From contig NZ_BSPC01000028.1 of assembly GCF_030160835.1 (NCBI RefSeq), positions 124,001 through 188,000 of the forward strand: 64,000 bases of DNA. The letters are read 5' to 3'. The position numbers and the translations under genes are program-made. This DNA is from Labrys miyagiensis. GTDB lineage: Bacteria > Pseudomonadota > Alphaproteobacteria > Rhizobiales > Labraceae. Shown in pieces: positions 46,581 through 54,967 of the stretch (positions are counted from its first letter, which is position 1; every line of letters begins with the position of its first letter). The notes beneath the pieces are model-generated. The model ran no database searches. It was not told the DNA's origin and worked only from the letters and a program-made list of their open reading frames with translations.

Positions 46581-47264
46581 TCAGAACTTGTAGCTGACGC
46601 CCACTGTCGTCGACACTTCGTCCAATTTCACACGTCCTGGGACGCCCGAGGCAGTGAACGAATTGTGCCCAAAGTCGGTGTAGCGAACCTCGCCGCGCAC
46701 CAGCCAATTGTCGGTAACAGCGTATTCAAGGCCACCACCTATGGTCCAGCCAGTCCGAGTATCACTGTTCGACACACGGGCGAACGGAACTGTCTGAATG
46801 GCGCTGAACTTCTCGTCACCGAACGCTACGCCGCCGGTGATGTAAGGCAGGAAGCGGTCAAACGCATAGCCAACGCGCGCACGGACGGAGCCCTGCCATT
46901 CGCTCTTGATATTGGCCTTGAAAAGGACGCCGCCCAGAACAGTATTCGTACTCTTGTCCAGGCTCGTGTAGTCAATGTCGCCCTCAACACCAACAACGAA
47001 GCCACCATCGAACTGGTAGTTGTAGCCGGCATGTGCACCGCCGATAAAGCCGGTATCATCAAGATCATTAAAGTTGACAGCCCCGACCCTTGCCGAGGAA
47101 TTGGTGAAGACAGCGCCCGCATGCAAGCCTACATAAAAACCGGTCCAGCTGTACGGCAACACGACAGGAACAGCCGGCTCGACAGGCTGAGGGGCAAGAT
47201 CCGCAGCGAATGCACTCGGAGCAAGAAGCGCGAAAAAGGAGCAGGCGATCAAAAGGGACTTCAT
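46581..47264 (-). CDS. Outer membrane beta-barrel protein (Omp25/Omp31 type)
   Basis: About 227 residues. A signal peptide (MKSLLIACSFFALLAPSAFA) precedes an eight-stranded barrel with repeated alternating strands: SWTGFYVGLHAGAVF, GFIGGAHAGYNYQFDGGFVV, VRARVGYAFDRFLPYITGGV and WTIGGGLEYAVTDNWLVRGE. It ends with Phe (TVGVSYKF), the usual BAM signal. This is the porin/immunogenic family of Brucella and rhizobia. The start at 47264 is chosen because the signal peptide begins there; an ATG at 47276 is in frame. It has its own terminator and stands alone in the decayed region. Confidence 0.93.
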   Translation of the reverse strand: MKSLLIACSFFALLAPSAFAADLAPQPVEPAVPVVLPYSWTGFYVGLHAGAVFTNSSARVGAVNFNDLDDTGFIGGAHAGYNYQFDGGFVVGVEGDIDYTSLDKSTNTVLGGVLFKANIKSEWQGSVRARVGYAFDRFLPYITGGVAFGDEKFSAIQTVPFARVSNSDTRTGWTIGGGLEYAVTDNWLVRGEVRYTDFGHNSFTASGVPGRVKLDEVSTTVGVSYKF

Positions 47265-47284
47265 GATATCGATCATCCAATGAA

Positions 47285-47851
47285 AGGGTAACGTATACCT
47301 ACCAGAAGTTGCAGGAAATTGATGTCACAGTTAAGCAACACTTAGATTCAATTTCGCCGTTCCGGGCGTCGAATATCACGCCGAAGCGACTGCTTGGCCT
47401 GCGGTATCGTCCGGATCTGAGCAGTCCGGGCGATCGATAAGCACTTGCAGCTCGTCCTCGGTGGTGATGCTGTCTTCGCCATGACCGTCGGTATGGAGCT
47501 CGACATAATCCGTGGGCGATTAGCTGCGACCTCTCGTGCCTATAGCCATCAACGGCCTGGCGCAGTGTCTAGTACCTGGAGCCGCCATTGTAGGTCACGC
47601 GCTGTTCAAGATCGTAGTCGGCGATGGTTGATAGCGGATCCGGCGGCACGGAGAGACGTGAGGGTGCCGAACAGGGAATTGCGGGCGCTGATCAAGCGGG
47701 GTGACAGTCGGGGTAACAAATCAGGCCAGGGTAACGGCGCACAAGGCCCGCTTTCGTTACCCTTGCGTCATCCCGATACAATATTCGATGGCCACGGCGC
47801 CACGCTTGCGCCCTCAGTCGCTCGTAACTGATTGTAATTTATCGATGTTTT
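47285..47851. other. Gene-poor region between porin and tRNA-Lys
   Basis: About 565 bases. It contains the minus-strand coding remnant F3 (47376-47519). The rest shows stops in all frames at short intervals or frames of random composition. No att-like repeat of the tRNA 3' end was found. Confidence 0.45.
47376..47519 (-). pseudogene. Coding remnant F3
   Basis: A 47-codon minus-strand frame with no start, bounded upstream by TAA and ending in TGA. It reads SPTDYVELHTDGHGEDSITT then EDELQVLIDRPDCSDPDDTA, an acidic, protein-like composition. Family unknown. Coordinates are good to a few bases. Confidence 0.3.
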
Positions 47852-47927
47852 TGGTGAGCTCGATGGGATTCGAACCCATGACCCCATGATTAAAAGTCAC
47901 GTGCTCTACCGACTGAGCTACGAGCTC
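47852..47927 (-). tRNA. tRNA-Lys (anticodon TTT)
   Basis: 76 bases including an encoded CCA. Acceptor stem GAGCTCG pairs with CGAGCTC; D arm GCTC..GAGC; anticodon arm CGTGA-CTTTTAA-TCATG gives anticodon TTT; T arm ATGGG-TTCGAAT-CCCAT. It faces away from gnd. The region on its 3' side (lower coordinates) is gene-poor with decayed fragments, as near many tRNA integration sites. Confidence 0.97.
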
Positions 47928-48143
47928 TCACCAATCGGGTGGTTGCACCCGCGAGTGCGGTGTCTCTAAGCGCCTCGCGCGGGTGGGTCAAGCCAACAAT
48001 GGCGATCCGCCATGCAAAAACATAGCGTCATAGCCGTGTCATCCTCACGCGCTGTTGATTACATGAGCTTGCGAGCGTCGAAAAGGGTGCTAAGCACGTA
48101 GCTGTCAACCAGCTGCTGTGGAGCGGCAAGAGGAGATCAGCCA

Positions 48144-49136
48144 ATGCAATTGGGAATTATCGGCCTTGGGCGCATGGGCGGCAACATTGCGCGCCGCCTG
48201 ATGAAGAATGGCCACGGCACGGTCGTCTATGACCGGGCGCAACAGGCCGTCCAAGCCCTCACCGCCGATGGTTCCGTGGGCGCCGCAGACCTTGCCGACC
48301 TCGTCAGCAAGCTTGCCGCGCCGCGCGCCATCTGGGTGATGCTGCCGGCCGGCGCCATCACCGAGGGCACGATCAACACCCTTGCCGGCCTGATGTCGCC
48401 GGGCGACGTCATCATCGATGGCGGCAATACCAACTGGAAGGACGATGTACGCCGCGCCAAGAGCCTGGCTGCCAAGGGCCTCGACTATATCGATGTCGGC
48501 ACCTCCGGCGGTGTCTGGGGCCTGGAGCGCGGCTATTGCATGATGATCGGCGGCAAGGCCGAAACCGTCACCCGCCTCGACCCGATCTTCGCCACCCTTG
48601 CCCCCGGCATGGGCGATGTACCGCGTACGCCCAACCGTGAGGGCCATGATCCCCGCGCCGAGCAGGGCTACATCCATGCCGGCCCGCCCGGCGCCGGCCA
48701 TTTCGTCAAGATGATCCATAACGGCATCGAATATGGCCTGATGCAGGCCTATGCCGAGGGCTTCGACATCCTTCGCTCCGCCAATGCCGAGGGCAAGGCC
48801 GAGGGCGAAAGCTTCGACTTCAAGATGGCCGATATCGCCGAAGTGTGGCGCCGCGGCTCGGTGGTCACCTCCTGGCTGCTCGACCTTACTGCTTCGGCCA
48901 TGGCCTCCGACTCCGAGCTCACCGAATATTCCGGCTTCGTGGAAGATTCGGGCGAGGGACGCTGGACCATCGAGGCGGCGATCGACCAGGCCGTGCCGGC
49001 CGAGGTGCTCACGGCCGCACTCTACACCCGTTTCCGCTCCCGCCAGGAGCACACCTATGCGGAGAAGATCCTCTCCGCCATGCGCAAGGGCTTCGGCGGC
49101 CATGTCGAGCCCAAAGCAGTGGAACCCAAGGCCTGA
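48144..49136 (+). CDS. gnd: 6-phosphogluconate dehydrogenase (short, NAD-type)
   Basis: Oxidative decarboxylation of 6-phosphogluconate to ribulose 5-phosphate. 330 residues, the short type, rather than the ~470-residue NADP form. Rossmann motif [19 protein letters not shown], then [38 protein letters not shown] and the active-site lysine in [14 protein letters not shown]. The start has GAGGAG upstream. It is followed by zwf after 3 bases, so gnd-zwf-pgl form one operon. Confidence 0.96.
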   Translation: MQLGIIGLGRMGGNIARRLMKNGHGTVVYDRAQQAVQALTADGSVGAADLADLVSKLAAPRAIWVMLPAGAITEGTINTLAGLMSPGDVIIDGGNTNWKDDVRRAKSLAAKGLDYIDVGTSGGVWGLERGYCMMIGGKAETVTRLDPIFATLAPGMGDVPRTPNREGHDPRAEQGYIHAGPPGAGHFVKMIHNGIEYGLMQAYAEGFDILRSANAEGKAEGESFDFKMADIAEVWRRGSVVTSWLLDLTASAMASDSELTEYSGFVEDSGEGRWTIEAAIDQAVPAEVLTAALYTRFRSRQEHTYAEKILSAMRKGFGGHVEPKAVEPKA

Positions 49137-49139
49137 GAA

Positions 49140-50660
49140 ATGAACGCCTATCAGATCAACAAGGGCGGTGCGGCTGGCCCGTGCTGCTTCGTTGTGTTTG
49201 GCGCCAATGGTGACCTGACAAAGCGCCTGCTCGTGCCGGCGCTCTACAATCTGGCTGCAACCGGCTTGCTGCCCGAGAACTTCTGCATTGTCGGTGTCGT
49301 CCGCCGCCCTATGGAGGGCGATACCTTCAGGCAGATGCTGGTGGATGGGCTCAAGCAATTTGCGACGCGCCCCGTCGACCAGGCCGTCGCCGACAAGCTG
49401 TTTGGCTGCGTCACCTCGGTGGTGGCGCAGGTCGATGATCCCGACAGCTTCAAGGACCTCGCCAAGCATCTGGAGAAGGTCGAGGCCGGCCGCAATACCG
49501 GCGGCAACCGCCTGTTCTACCTGGCGACGCCGCCCAATGGCTTCGCCCCGATCACCCGCCTCCTCCGCGAGGTTGGGCTCAGCCAGGAGGAGGAAGGCGG
49601 GCCCTGGCGGCGCGTCATCGTCGAAAAGCCCTTCGGTACCGACCTTGCCTCGGCGCAGGCTCTCAACCGCCAGCTTCTCAGCGTGCTGACGGAAGACCAG
49701 ATCTACCGGATGGATCATTACCTGGGCAAGGAAACCGTCCAGAACATCATGATCCTGCGGTTCGCCAACGGCCTGTTCGAGCCGATCTGGAACCGCGACC
49801 ATATCGACCATGTGCAGATCAGCGTGGCCGAGACGGTGACGGTGGAGCGGCGCGGCGCCTTCTACGACCAGACCGGGGCGCTGCGCGACATGGTGCCGAA
49901 CCATCTGTGCCAGCTTTTGTCGCTGATCGCCATGGAGCCGCCGGCGCGCTACGCCGCCCATTCCGTGCGTTCCGAGAAGGCCGAGGCGCTTGCCGCCATC
50001 ACGCAATACACGCCCGAGCAGGCGATCTTGAACTCGGTGCGCTCCCAATACGGACCGGGCATCGTCAAGGACCAGGCCGTAACTGCCTACCGCGCCTCTC
50101 AGGACGTCAATCCCAAGAGTGTGACGCCGACCTATACGGCGATCAAATTCGCCATCGACAATTGGCGCTGGGCCGGCGTGCCCTTCTATCTGCGCACCGG
50201 CAAGGCGCTCGCCAAGCGCAAGACGGAGATCGCTATCCAGTTCAAGGATGCGCCGATCGCCATGTTCCGCGATACCTCCCTCTCGGGCATGGGGCCGAAC
50301 ACGCTGGTGCTCGACATCCAGCCGGACGAGGGCATCACGCTGCATTTCAACGCCAAGGTGCCGGGCCCGAAGATGGACCTCGCCGGCGTCGGCATGGAGT
50401 TCAAGTACAAGGACTATTTCGAGGCCGCGGCCAGCACCGGCTATGAGACGCTGATCTATGACTGCATGATCGGGGATGCCATGCTGTTCCAGCGCGCCGA
50501 TGGCGTGGAAGCCGGCTGGAGCGCCGTGCAGCCCTTCCTCGACGCCTGGGGCATCGCCGGCGAGCGGGGCCTTTCCACCTATGCGGCCGGCTCCGAAGGC
50601 CCGGCCGCTTCCGACATCATGCTCGCACGCGACGGGCGCAGTTGGAGGCCCATCGGATGA
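49140..50660 (+). CDS. zwf: Glucose-6-phosphate 1-dehydrogenase
   Basis: Oxidises glucose 6-phosphate to 6-phosphogluconolactone. 506 residues. Cofactor loop GANGDLTKRLLVPALYNL near residue 20. The catalytic/substrate motif RMDHYLGKETVQNIMILRFAN holds the conserved His and Lys, and EKPFGTD is upstream. Late motifs VPFYLRTGKALAKR also fit. The stop overlaps the pgl start (ATGA), so lactone hydrolysis is translationally linked. Feeds both the pentose phosphate and Entner-Doudoroff routes. Confidence 0.98.
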   Translation: MNAYQINKGGAAGPCCFVVFGANGDLTKRLLVPALYNLAATGLLPENFCIVGVVRRPMEGDTFRQMLVDGLKQFATRPVDQAVADKLFGCVTSVVAQVDDPDSFKDLAKHLEKVEAGRNTGGNRLFYLATPPNGFAPITRLLREVGLSQEEEGGPWRRVIVEKPFGTDLASAQALNRQLLSVLTEDQIYRMDHYLGKETVQNIMILRFANGLFEPIWNRDHIDHVQISVAETVTVERRGAFYDQTGALRDMVPNHLCQLLSLIAMEPPARYAAHSVRSEKAEALAAITQYTPEQAILNSVRSQYGPGIVKDQAVTAYRASQDVNPKSVTPTYTAIKFAIDNWRWAGVPFYLRTGKALAKRKTEIAIQFKDAPIAMFRDTSLSGMGPNTLVLDIQPDEGITLHFNAKVPGPKMDLAGVGMEFKYKDYFEAAASTGYETLIYDCMIGDAMLFQRADGVEAGWSAVQPFLDAWGIAGERGLSTYAAGSEGPAASDIMLARDGRSWRPIG

Positions 50661-51382
50661 GCACAGAACGTATCCTCGACGTTTCCGCCGATGCCGATGC
50701 GCTCGCCAACCGCGCGGCGGACTGGTTCGTGGCCGAGCTCGCCAGCCGTTCCGGCCCGCTGGCCGTCGCCCTGTCCGGCGGCTCCACGCCCAAGCGCCTC
50801 TATGAGCGCCTGACGCGCGATCCCTGGCGCTCCGGTCTCGATTTCAGCCGCATCCATTGGTTCTGGGGCGATGAGCGCATCGTTCCCGCCGACGATGCCA
50901 GGCGCAACACGCTGATGGCCGAGACGGCCTTGCTCGACCATGTGCCCGTGCCGCCGGAGAACATCCACGTCATCGCCGCTTCGCCGACCACGCCGGAGGA
51001 CGCAGCGCTGGCTTATGAAGCCGAGCTGAAGCGCTTCTACGGCGCCGACACGCTGGATCCGGAACGCCCGCTCTTCGACATCATGCTGCTGGGGGTCGGC
51101 TCCGATGGCCATACGGCCTCGCTCTTCCCGGGCAAGCCTTCGCTCGCCGTGCGCAACCGTTGGGTGATTTCCTCGGAGCCCGGCCTCGATCCCTTCGTGC
51201 CTCGCGTAACGTTGACCTTCCCGGCCATCGCCTCCAGCAGGGCAGTCGCCTTCCTCGCTGCGGGTGCGGACAAGAAGCCGATCCTGGACAAGGTGTTCGC
51301 GGGAGCCGACCTGCCCTCCGCCCATGTCACCGCGGCCGGGCCGATCCACTGGTTCCTCGACAAGGCCGCCGTCGGCGAGTGA
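50657..51382 (+). CDS. pgl: 6-phosphogluconolactonase
   Basis: Hydrolyses 6-phosphogluconolactone. About 241 residues, DevB type: VALSGGSTPKRLYERL, IHWFWGDERIVP and LLGVGSDGHTASLFPG with the catalytic Asp-Gly-His. The start at 50657 overlaps the zwf stop by four bases. A RIME-like copy and a strong hairpin follow its stop. Confidence 0.97.
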   Translation: MSTERILDVSADADALANRAADWFVAELASRSGPLAVALSGGSTPKRLYERLTRDPWRSGLDFSRIHWFWGDERIVPADDARRNTLMAETALLDHVPVPPENIHVIAASPTTPEDAALAYEAELKRFYGADTLDPERPLFDIMLLGVGSDGHTASLFPGKPSLAVRNRWVISSEPGLDPFVPRVTLTFPAIASSRAVAFLAAGADKKPILDKVFAGADLPSAHVTAAGPIHWFLDKAAVGE

Positions 51383-51388
51383 AAGACC

Positions 51389-51490
51389 AAAGCGTTTTGC
51401 GATTTGAAGGAATCGCCAAGAATCGCAAAGACGCGTCGAAACAAAGAGTTAGAGTAAAGCAGCGTCTACGCTTAGTCGCGCTTTGCTCTA
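51389..51490 (+). repeat. RIME-like two-hairpin element, copy D
   Basis: Near-complete copy beginning AAAGCGTTTTGCGATTTG seven bases after the pgl stop and ending GCTTTGCTCTA. Its right hairpin has changes (GCGTCTACGCTTAGTCGCG) that weaken the stem compared with copies B and C. Confidence 0.9.
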
Positions 51491-51515
51491 GCGATCACGT
51501 ATCCGTGATCGCTAG
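51488..51515. other. Perfect 12-bp hairpin after pgl
   Basis: CTAGCGATCACG TATC CGTGATCGCTAG: 12 paired bases and a 4-base loop, directly abutting and sharing three bases with RIME copy D. No T run. A related string (GTGATCACGTATAGCG) occurs at about 46075, near RIME copy C. Confidence 0.85.
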
Positions 51516-51566
51516 AAATGATCCGGCCGGGCGGGAAGCGCGTAGCATGGCGAAGGAGATCTCGCC

Positions 51567-52022
51567 ATGCGTGTACGCCCCGCTGCCGCTGTGTTTGTCT
51601 TTCTCGCCTTAACGCCTGCGATGGCCGCTCCCCTCGCCCCCGCGACGCTCGGCCGGCCAATGGCCGTGATCCTCGTCGATGACGACGAGGGCACCATCCA
51701 CACCATCATCAGCGATCAGATCCAGGCCTTCCTGCGCGATGATGGCGAGACCGCCTATTCTTTCGCAGCGCCCAGCCTGAAGCTCTATTTCCCCTCGCCC
51801 GATGCCTTCATGGCCATGGTGCGCAACGGCTACCAGCCGATCTACCGCGCGCGGCGTTTCAGCTTCGGCGAGTTGAAGCAGATGGACGGCAAGTTCGTGC
51901 AATCGGTCGCGATCGTCGGACCTGATGGCGACAGCTGGCGCGCCATCTACACGCTGGTGCGCCAGGATGACGGCAGCCTGAAGATCATCAGCTGCTACTT
52001 GGTCAAGGATGCCACCGCGTAA
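51567..52022 (+). CDS. DUF4864 family exported protein
   Basis: 151 residues with a signal peptide (MRVRPAAAVFVFLALTPAMA). The mature part (ISDQIQAFLRDDGETAYSFA, MVRNGYQPIYRARRFSFGEL, WRAIYTLVRQDDGSLKIISC) matches the DUF4864 pattern, an NTF2-like fold found in periplasmic proteins of alphaproteobacteria. Function unknown. A strong AAGGAG precedes the ATG. A partial 'CGTCATTGCGAGC..GCGAAGCAA' repeat follows its stop at about 52037-52062. Confidence 0.85.
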   Translation: MRVRPAAAVFVFLALTPAMAAPLAPATLGRPMAVILVDDDEGTIHTIISDQIQAFLRDDGETAYSFAAPSLKLYFPSPDAFMAMVRNGYQPIYRARRFSFGELKQMDGKFVQSVAIVGPDGDSWRAIYTLVRQDDGSLKIISCYLVKDATA

Positions 52023-52175
52023 AGCAGTTGAAACGTCGTCATTGCGAGCTGAGCGAAGCAAGGACGGATGAGCGTCCCACCCCTAAGTTTGCACCGTCAG
52101 TGCCGATAAGTCCCCTGTGCATCCGCCGCCAAAAACCCTAGATGGGAGGAACCACGCAAGAAGGTTCCCTGCCCC

Positions 52176-53021
52176 ATGACATCCTCGCCCCACCTTGCCT
52201 CCACAGAATGGCTCGCTGCCCGTCTGGGCGACCCCACCGTCGCCATCGTCGATGCGTCCTGGTACCTGCCCGCGGCCAACCGGAATGCCTATGAGGAGTA
52301 CAAGACGGCCCATGTTCCCGGCGCCGTATTCTTCAACATCGACAAGATCGCGGATGTCTCGAGCGGCCTTCCCCACATGCTGCCGACCGAACCCGCCTTT
52401 GCCGAAGCCGTGGGCGCCATGGGCATCGGCGAGACGCAGGATATTGTCGTCTATGACGGCTCCGGCCTGTTCTCCGCGCCGCGCGTGTGGTGGACCTTCC
52501 GGGTTTTTGGCGCCCGCAATGTCTTCGTCCTCGATGGCGGCTTGCCCGCCTGGCTGGCTGAAAAACGCCCGACGGAAAGCGGTGTTCCCCCTAAAGCACC
52601 CGCACACTTCAAGGCCGTGCTTGATCGCCGCCAGGTGAAAAGCGCCGCGGACGTGCAGGCCGCTCTCGCCGGGCATGCCGCCGAAATTGTCGATGCCCGC
52701 TCGGCCGATCGCTTCCGGGGCGACGCACCCGAGCCGCGCCCAGGCGTGCGCGCCGGCCACATGCCGGGCGCCCGGAACCTGCCCTTCACCGAGGTGGTGG
52801 AGAACGGGCGCCTGGCGCCGCCAGAGAAGATCCTTGCAGCCCTGGAGGCCGCGCGGGTCGATCTTTCAAAGCCGCTGATCACCAGTTGCGGCTCCGGTGT
52901 CACGGCAGCCATCCTCGCGCTCGCCTTCGAGACGGCCGGCAAACCAGTGGAAGCGATCTATGACGGCTCCTGGGCCGAATGGGGGTCACGTCAGGATCTG
53001 CCACTTGCCAAAGGAGACTGA
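52176..53021 (+). CDS. sseA: 3-mercaptopyruvate sulfurtransferase
   Basis: Two rhodanese domains in 281 residues. The catalytic Cys238 is in SCGSGVTA, the loop that marks mercaptopyruvate over thiosulfate specificity. The first, inactive domain starts STEWLAARLGDPTVAIVDAS and the second has GHAAEIVDARSADRFRG. It transfers sulfur from mercaptopyruvate to thiols or cyanide and may generate sulfide. It stands alone, followed by REP doublet 5. Confidence 0.95.
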   Translation: MTSSPHLASTEWLAARLGDPTVAIVDASWYLPAANRNAYEEYKTAHVPGAVFFNIDKIADVSSGLPHMLPTEPAFAEAVGAMGIGETQDIVVYDGSGLFSAPRVWWTFRVFGARNVFVLDGGLPAWLAEKRPTESGVPPKAPAHFKAVLDRRQVKSAADVQAALAGHAAEIVDARSADRFRGDAPEPRPGVRAGHMPGARNLPFTEVVENGRLAPPEKILAALEAARVDLSKPLITSCGSGVTAAILALAFETAGKPVEAIYDGSWAEWGSRQDLPLAKGD

Positions 53022-53025
53022 AGAA

Positions 53026-53102
53026 TCGGCGGTCTCCGACCGCTACTCCGGGAAACGATAGACCTACCCGAAATGAAGATGGCGGTCGGAGACCGCCACT
53101 CC
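53026..53102. repeat. REP-type palindrome doublet 5
   Basis: Right arm 53079-53102 (ATGGCGGTCGGAGACCGCCA-ctcc) is identical to that of doublet 4. The left arm (TCGGCGGTCTCCGACCGCTA-ctcc) is degenerate but still pairs with itself. It lies between convergent sseA and rlpA. Confidence 0.85.
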
Positions 53103-53166
53103 AAAAAATAAACGCCCACAAACTGTTGCGGGCGTTTCTTCATTCCAATTCGCAATGAACCCGAGC

Positions 53167-54282
53167 TCACTGCCCCATCGAAGCGGTGACCGGCGGGGTC
53201 GGGATCACGCTCGGCAGGGCGGCGGGAGCCGGCGAGGCGAAAGCCGTGGCCGACGGCTCGACGGTCATTGAAGGCTGGATCGGCGGTAGCGGAACCTTGG
53301 CCTTGGCGAGATTGACCTGACCGACCGAACCCATCGAGGGCGGCGTGACGGTCTTGCCCAGAATACCGTCCGAGCTGCGCGGACGCGTGGGCGGCAGCGG
53401 CGTGAAAGCCATGTTCAGGCTGGCAACAGCTTCCGGAGCCGGGGCCGGTGCAGGCACCGCCACGGCCGGCTCGGCCTGAGCCACCATCGGTGGCACCTCA
53501 ACCGGCCTGACGATCGGCGACGGCGTCTCGCTCACCGTCGGGGCGACCTGCGGCGTCGCATCGGCGATCATCGTGTTCGGTGCAGCGCCCGGCATCGGGG
53601 CAGGCGTGCCGTCCGTCCGCAGGGTAGCCAGCAGCATCTTGGTGTCACCGCCCGTATCAGGCGCACGGCCGACATATTCGATCTTCACCTTGCCAACGCC
53701 CGAGCCCTTGAACTGCAAGAGATCGGCAGCGCGGCTCGACAGATCGATCAGGCGGCCGTGAACATAGGGGCCGCGGTCGTTGACACGCACCACGATCGAA
53801 GTGCCGTTGCTCATATTGGTGACGCGGGCATAGCTTGGCAGCGGCATGGTCTTGTGGGCGGCGGTGAGGCCCATCATGTCGAAGCGCTCACCGTCGGCCG
53901 TCTTGCGGCCATGGAAGTCGGCGCCATACCAGGAAGCCAGGCCCACGGCGGTGTATTTGGAATCGCCGGTCGCCGGGACATAGCGCTTGCCGCCGACGAC
54001 ATAAGGCTTGTCGGTACCGTTCTTGCTGCGAACGGGCGGTGTGGCAACCGTCGGCGCGCCGATGGGCGGAGCCATGATGGGAGCAGCTTCAGCAACCTGC
54101 GGTGCGGCCTTCACGTTGTGGGAGTAATTGTTGGAGGCACAGCTTGCCAGGGCGGCACAGCCGAGAACGGCAAGGGCAAGCTTGGCGGCGGGAGCAACCG
54201 CCCGGACATTCCGGAAATCGGAAGAAGTGTCGGAAATACGCAACTCGACGAGATCTTGAACAGCCGAGAGGTTTTCCGCCAT
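53167..54282 (-). CDS. rlpA: RlpA family septal ring lytic transglycosylase / lipoprotein
   Basis: About 371 residues. The double-psi beta-barrel domain is clear: YTAVGLASWYGADFHGRKTA-DGERFDMMGLTAAHKTMPLP and VVRVNDRGPYVHGRLIDLS, with the catalytic Asp/His region. Residues 30-50 (AAKLALAVLGCAALASCASN) contain a lipobox-like LASC, preceded by a long N-terminal extension. The C-terminal half is Pro/Ala/Val-rich; the SPOR domain of E. coli RlpA is not evident. The start at 54282 has AAGGA 8 bases upstream. Confidence 0.92.
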   Translation of the reverse strand: MAENLSAVQDLVELRISDTSSDFRNVRAVAPAAKLALAVLGCAALASCASNNYSHNVKAAPQVAEAAPIMAPPIGAPTVATPPVRSKNGTDKPYVVGGKRYVPATGDSKYTAVGLASWYGADFHGRKTADGERFDMMGLTAAHKTMPLPSYARVTNMSNGTSIVVRVNDRGPYVHGRLIDLSSRAADLLQFKGSGVGKVKIEYVGRAPDTGGDTKMLLATLRTDGTPAPMPGAAPNTMIADATPQVAPTVSETPSPIVRPVEVPPMVAQAEPAVAVPAPAPAPEAVASLNMAFTPLPPTRPRSSDGILGKTVTPPSMGSVGQVNLAKAKVPLPPIQPSMTVEPSATAFASPAPAALPSVIPTPPVTASMGQ

Positions 54283-54967
54283 CTCAGATTCCTTTTTATC
54301 GGCAGCGACCCGACTGGGGTCTGCGCGCGGCGATACCGTGGAATTCACGACATGGCGGGGCGCAGGCAATCGCATCCTGCTGTTTCATTTCGGAGCACGA
54401 GACCGTCCTTCACCGCGTGCCCAGATTCGGAAATCCTTTCGGATCTCTGCCACAAGAACGCCCGGACAATATGTCCAAATTGCGGCAAAGTTTCCAAACC
54501 GTAAACAGGCGATAGCCCAATGCGTGGCAAAATGAAAGCCCCGCCGCCCAAAATCGACGCACCAGGTCGTGCACGCGCCCTCTTCCGGCGACCGTCCCGT
54601 TTAATGATTTTCCTTGTGAAATCAGATAGAAAGATCGAATTAACCAGCAAAACGATAGCCAACTATCTTGCCGGCAAAAAATTATCTCTTAACAAAACTT
54701 TACCAACCGGCGCGTGTACCGGAAACACAATTCGATCATAAATGTTAGTGAGAGATTACGGCGCCTTCCGGCCTGGCTTGAGGCCTCAATTGTGGTCAGG
54801 CCATCATATCCTTGCCACAACCTTAATGGATATGGCAGGCAGGGATCTGGGAATTTCCGCTGAGGCAACCCGCATTCGCGTCTGCAGGTCCGCTCTTGCA
54901 TTCGCGAACAAGCACCGATTTCTTTTTATGGGGTCGTTGCGACGCCACCCCTACAGAAGGCCCTATC
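54283..54967. other. Long divergent intergenic region rlpA / RND operon
   Basis: About 685 bases, distinctly more AT-rich than the surroundings at 54600-54740. Holds the promoters for rlpA and for the efflux operon. A small inverted repeat GATAG-CCAA-CTATC (54654-54667) lies in the AT-rich part and could be an operator. Short open frames here have random composition. No regulator gene is present. Confidence 0.5.

Noticed and set aside
46134-47291. 385-codon plus-strand frame over the porin
   Set aside because: It runs antisense through a clear beta-barrel gene with signal peptide and terminator, and its composition is that of a shadow frame.
45796-47927. attL/attR pair flanking an integrated element at tRNA-Lys
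   Set aside because: No repeat of the tRNA 3' end (TTCGAATCCCATCGAGC) was found near the ppc side, and no integrase is present.
48105-50345. Very long open frame antisense to gnd and zwf (746 codons)
   Set aside because: It is a mirror frame caused by GC-rich third positions of real genes. Composition (Asp/His/Gly/Arg-rich) matches no family, and the sense genes are unmistakable. The same applies to the long antisense frames at 57907-59913 and 61569-63995.
54520-54741. 73-codon ORF in the rlpA/efflux intergenic region
   Set aside because: Composition is biased (Lys/Arg/Ala/Pro), no family resemblance, and it lies in the AT-rich promoter region.
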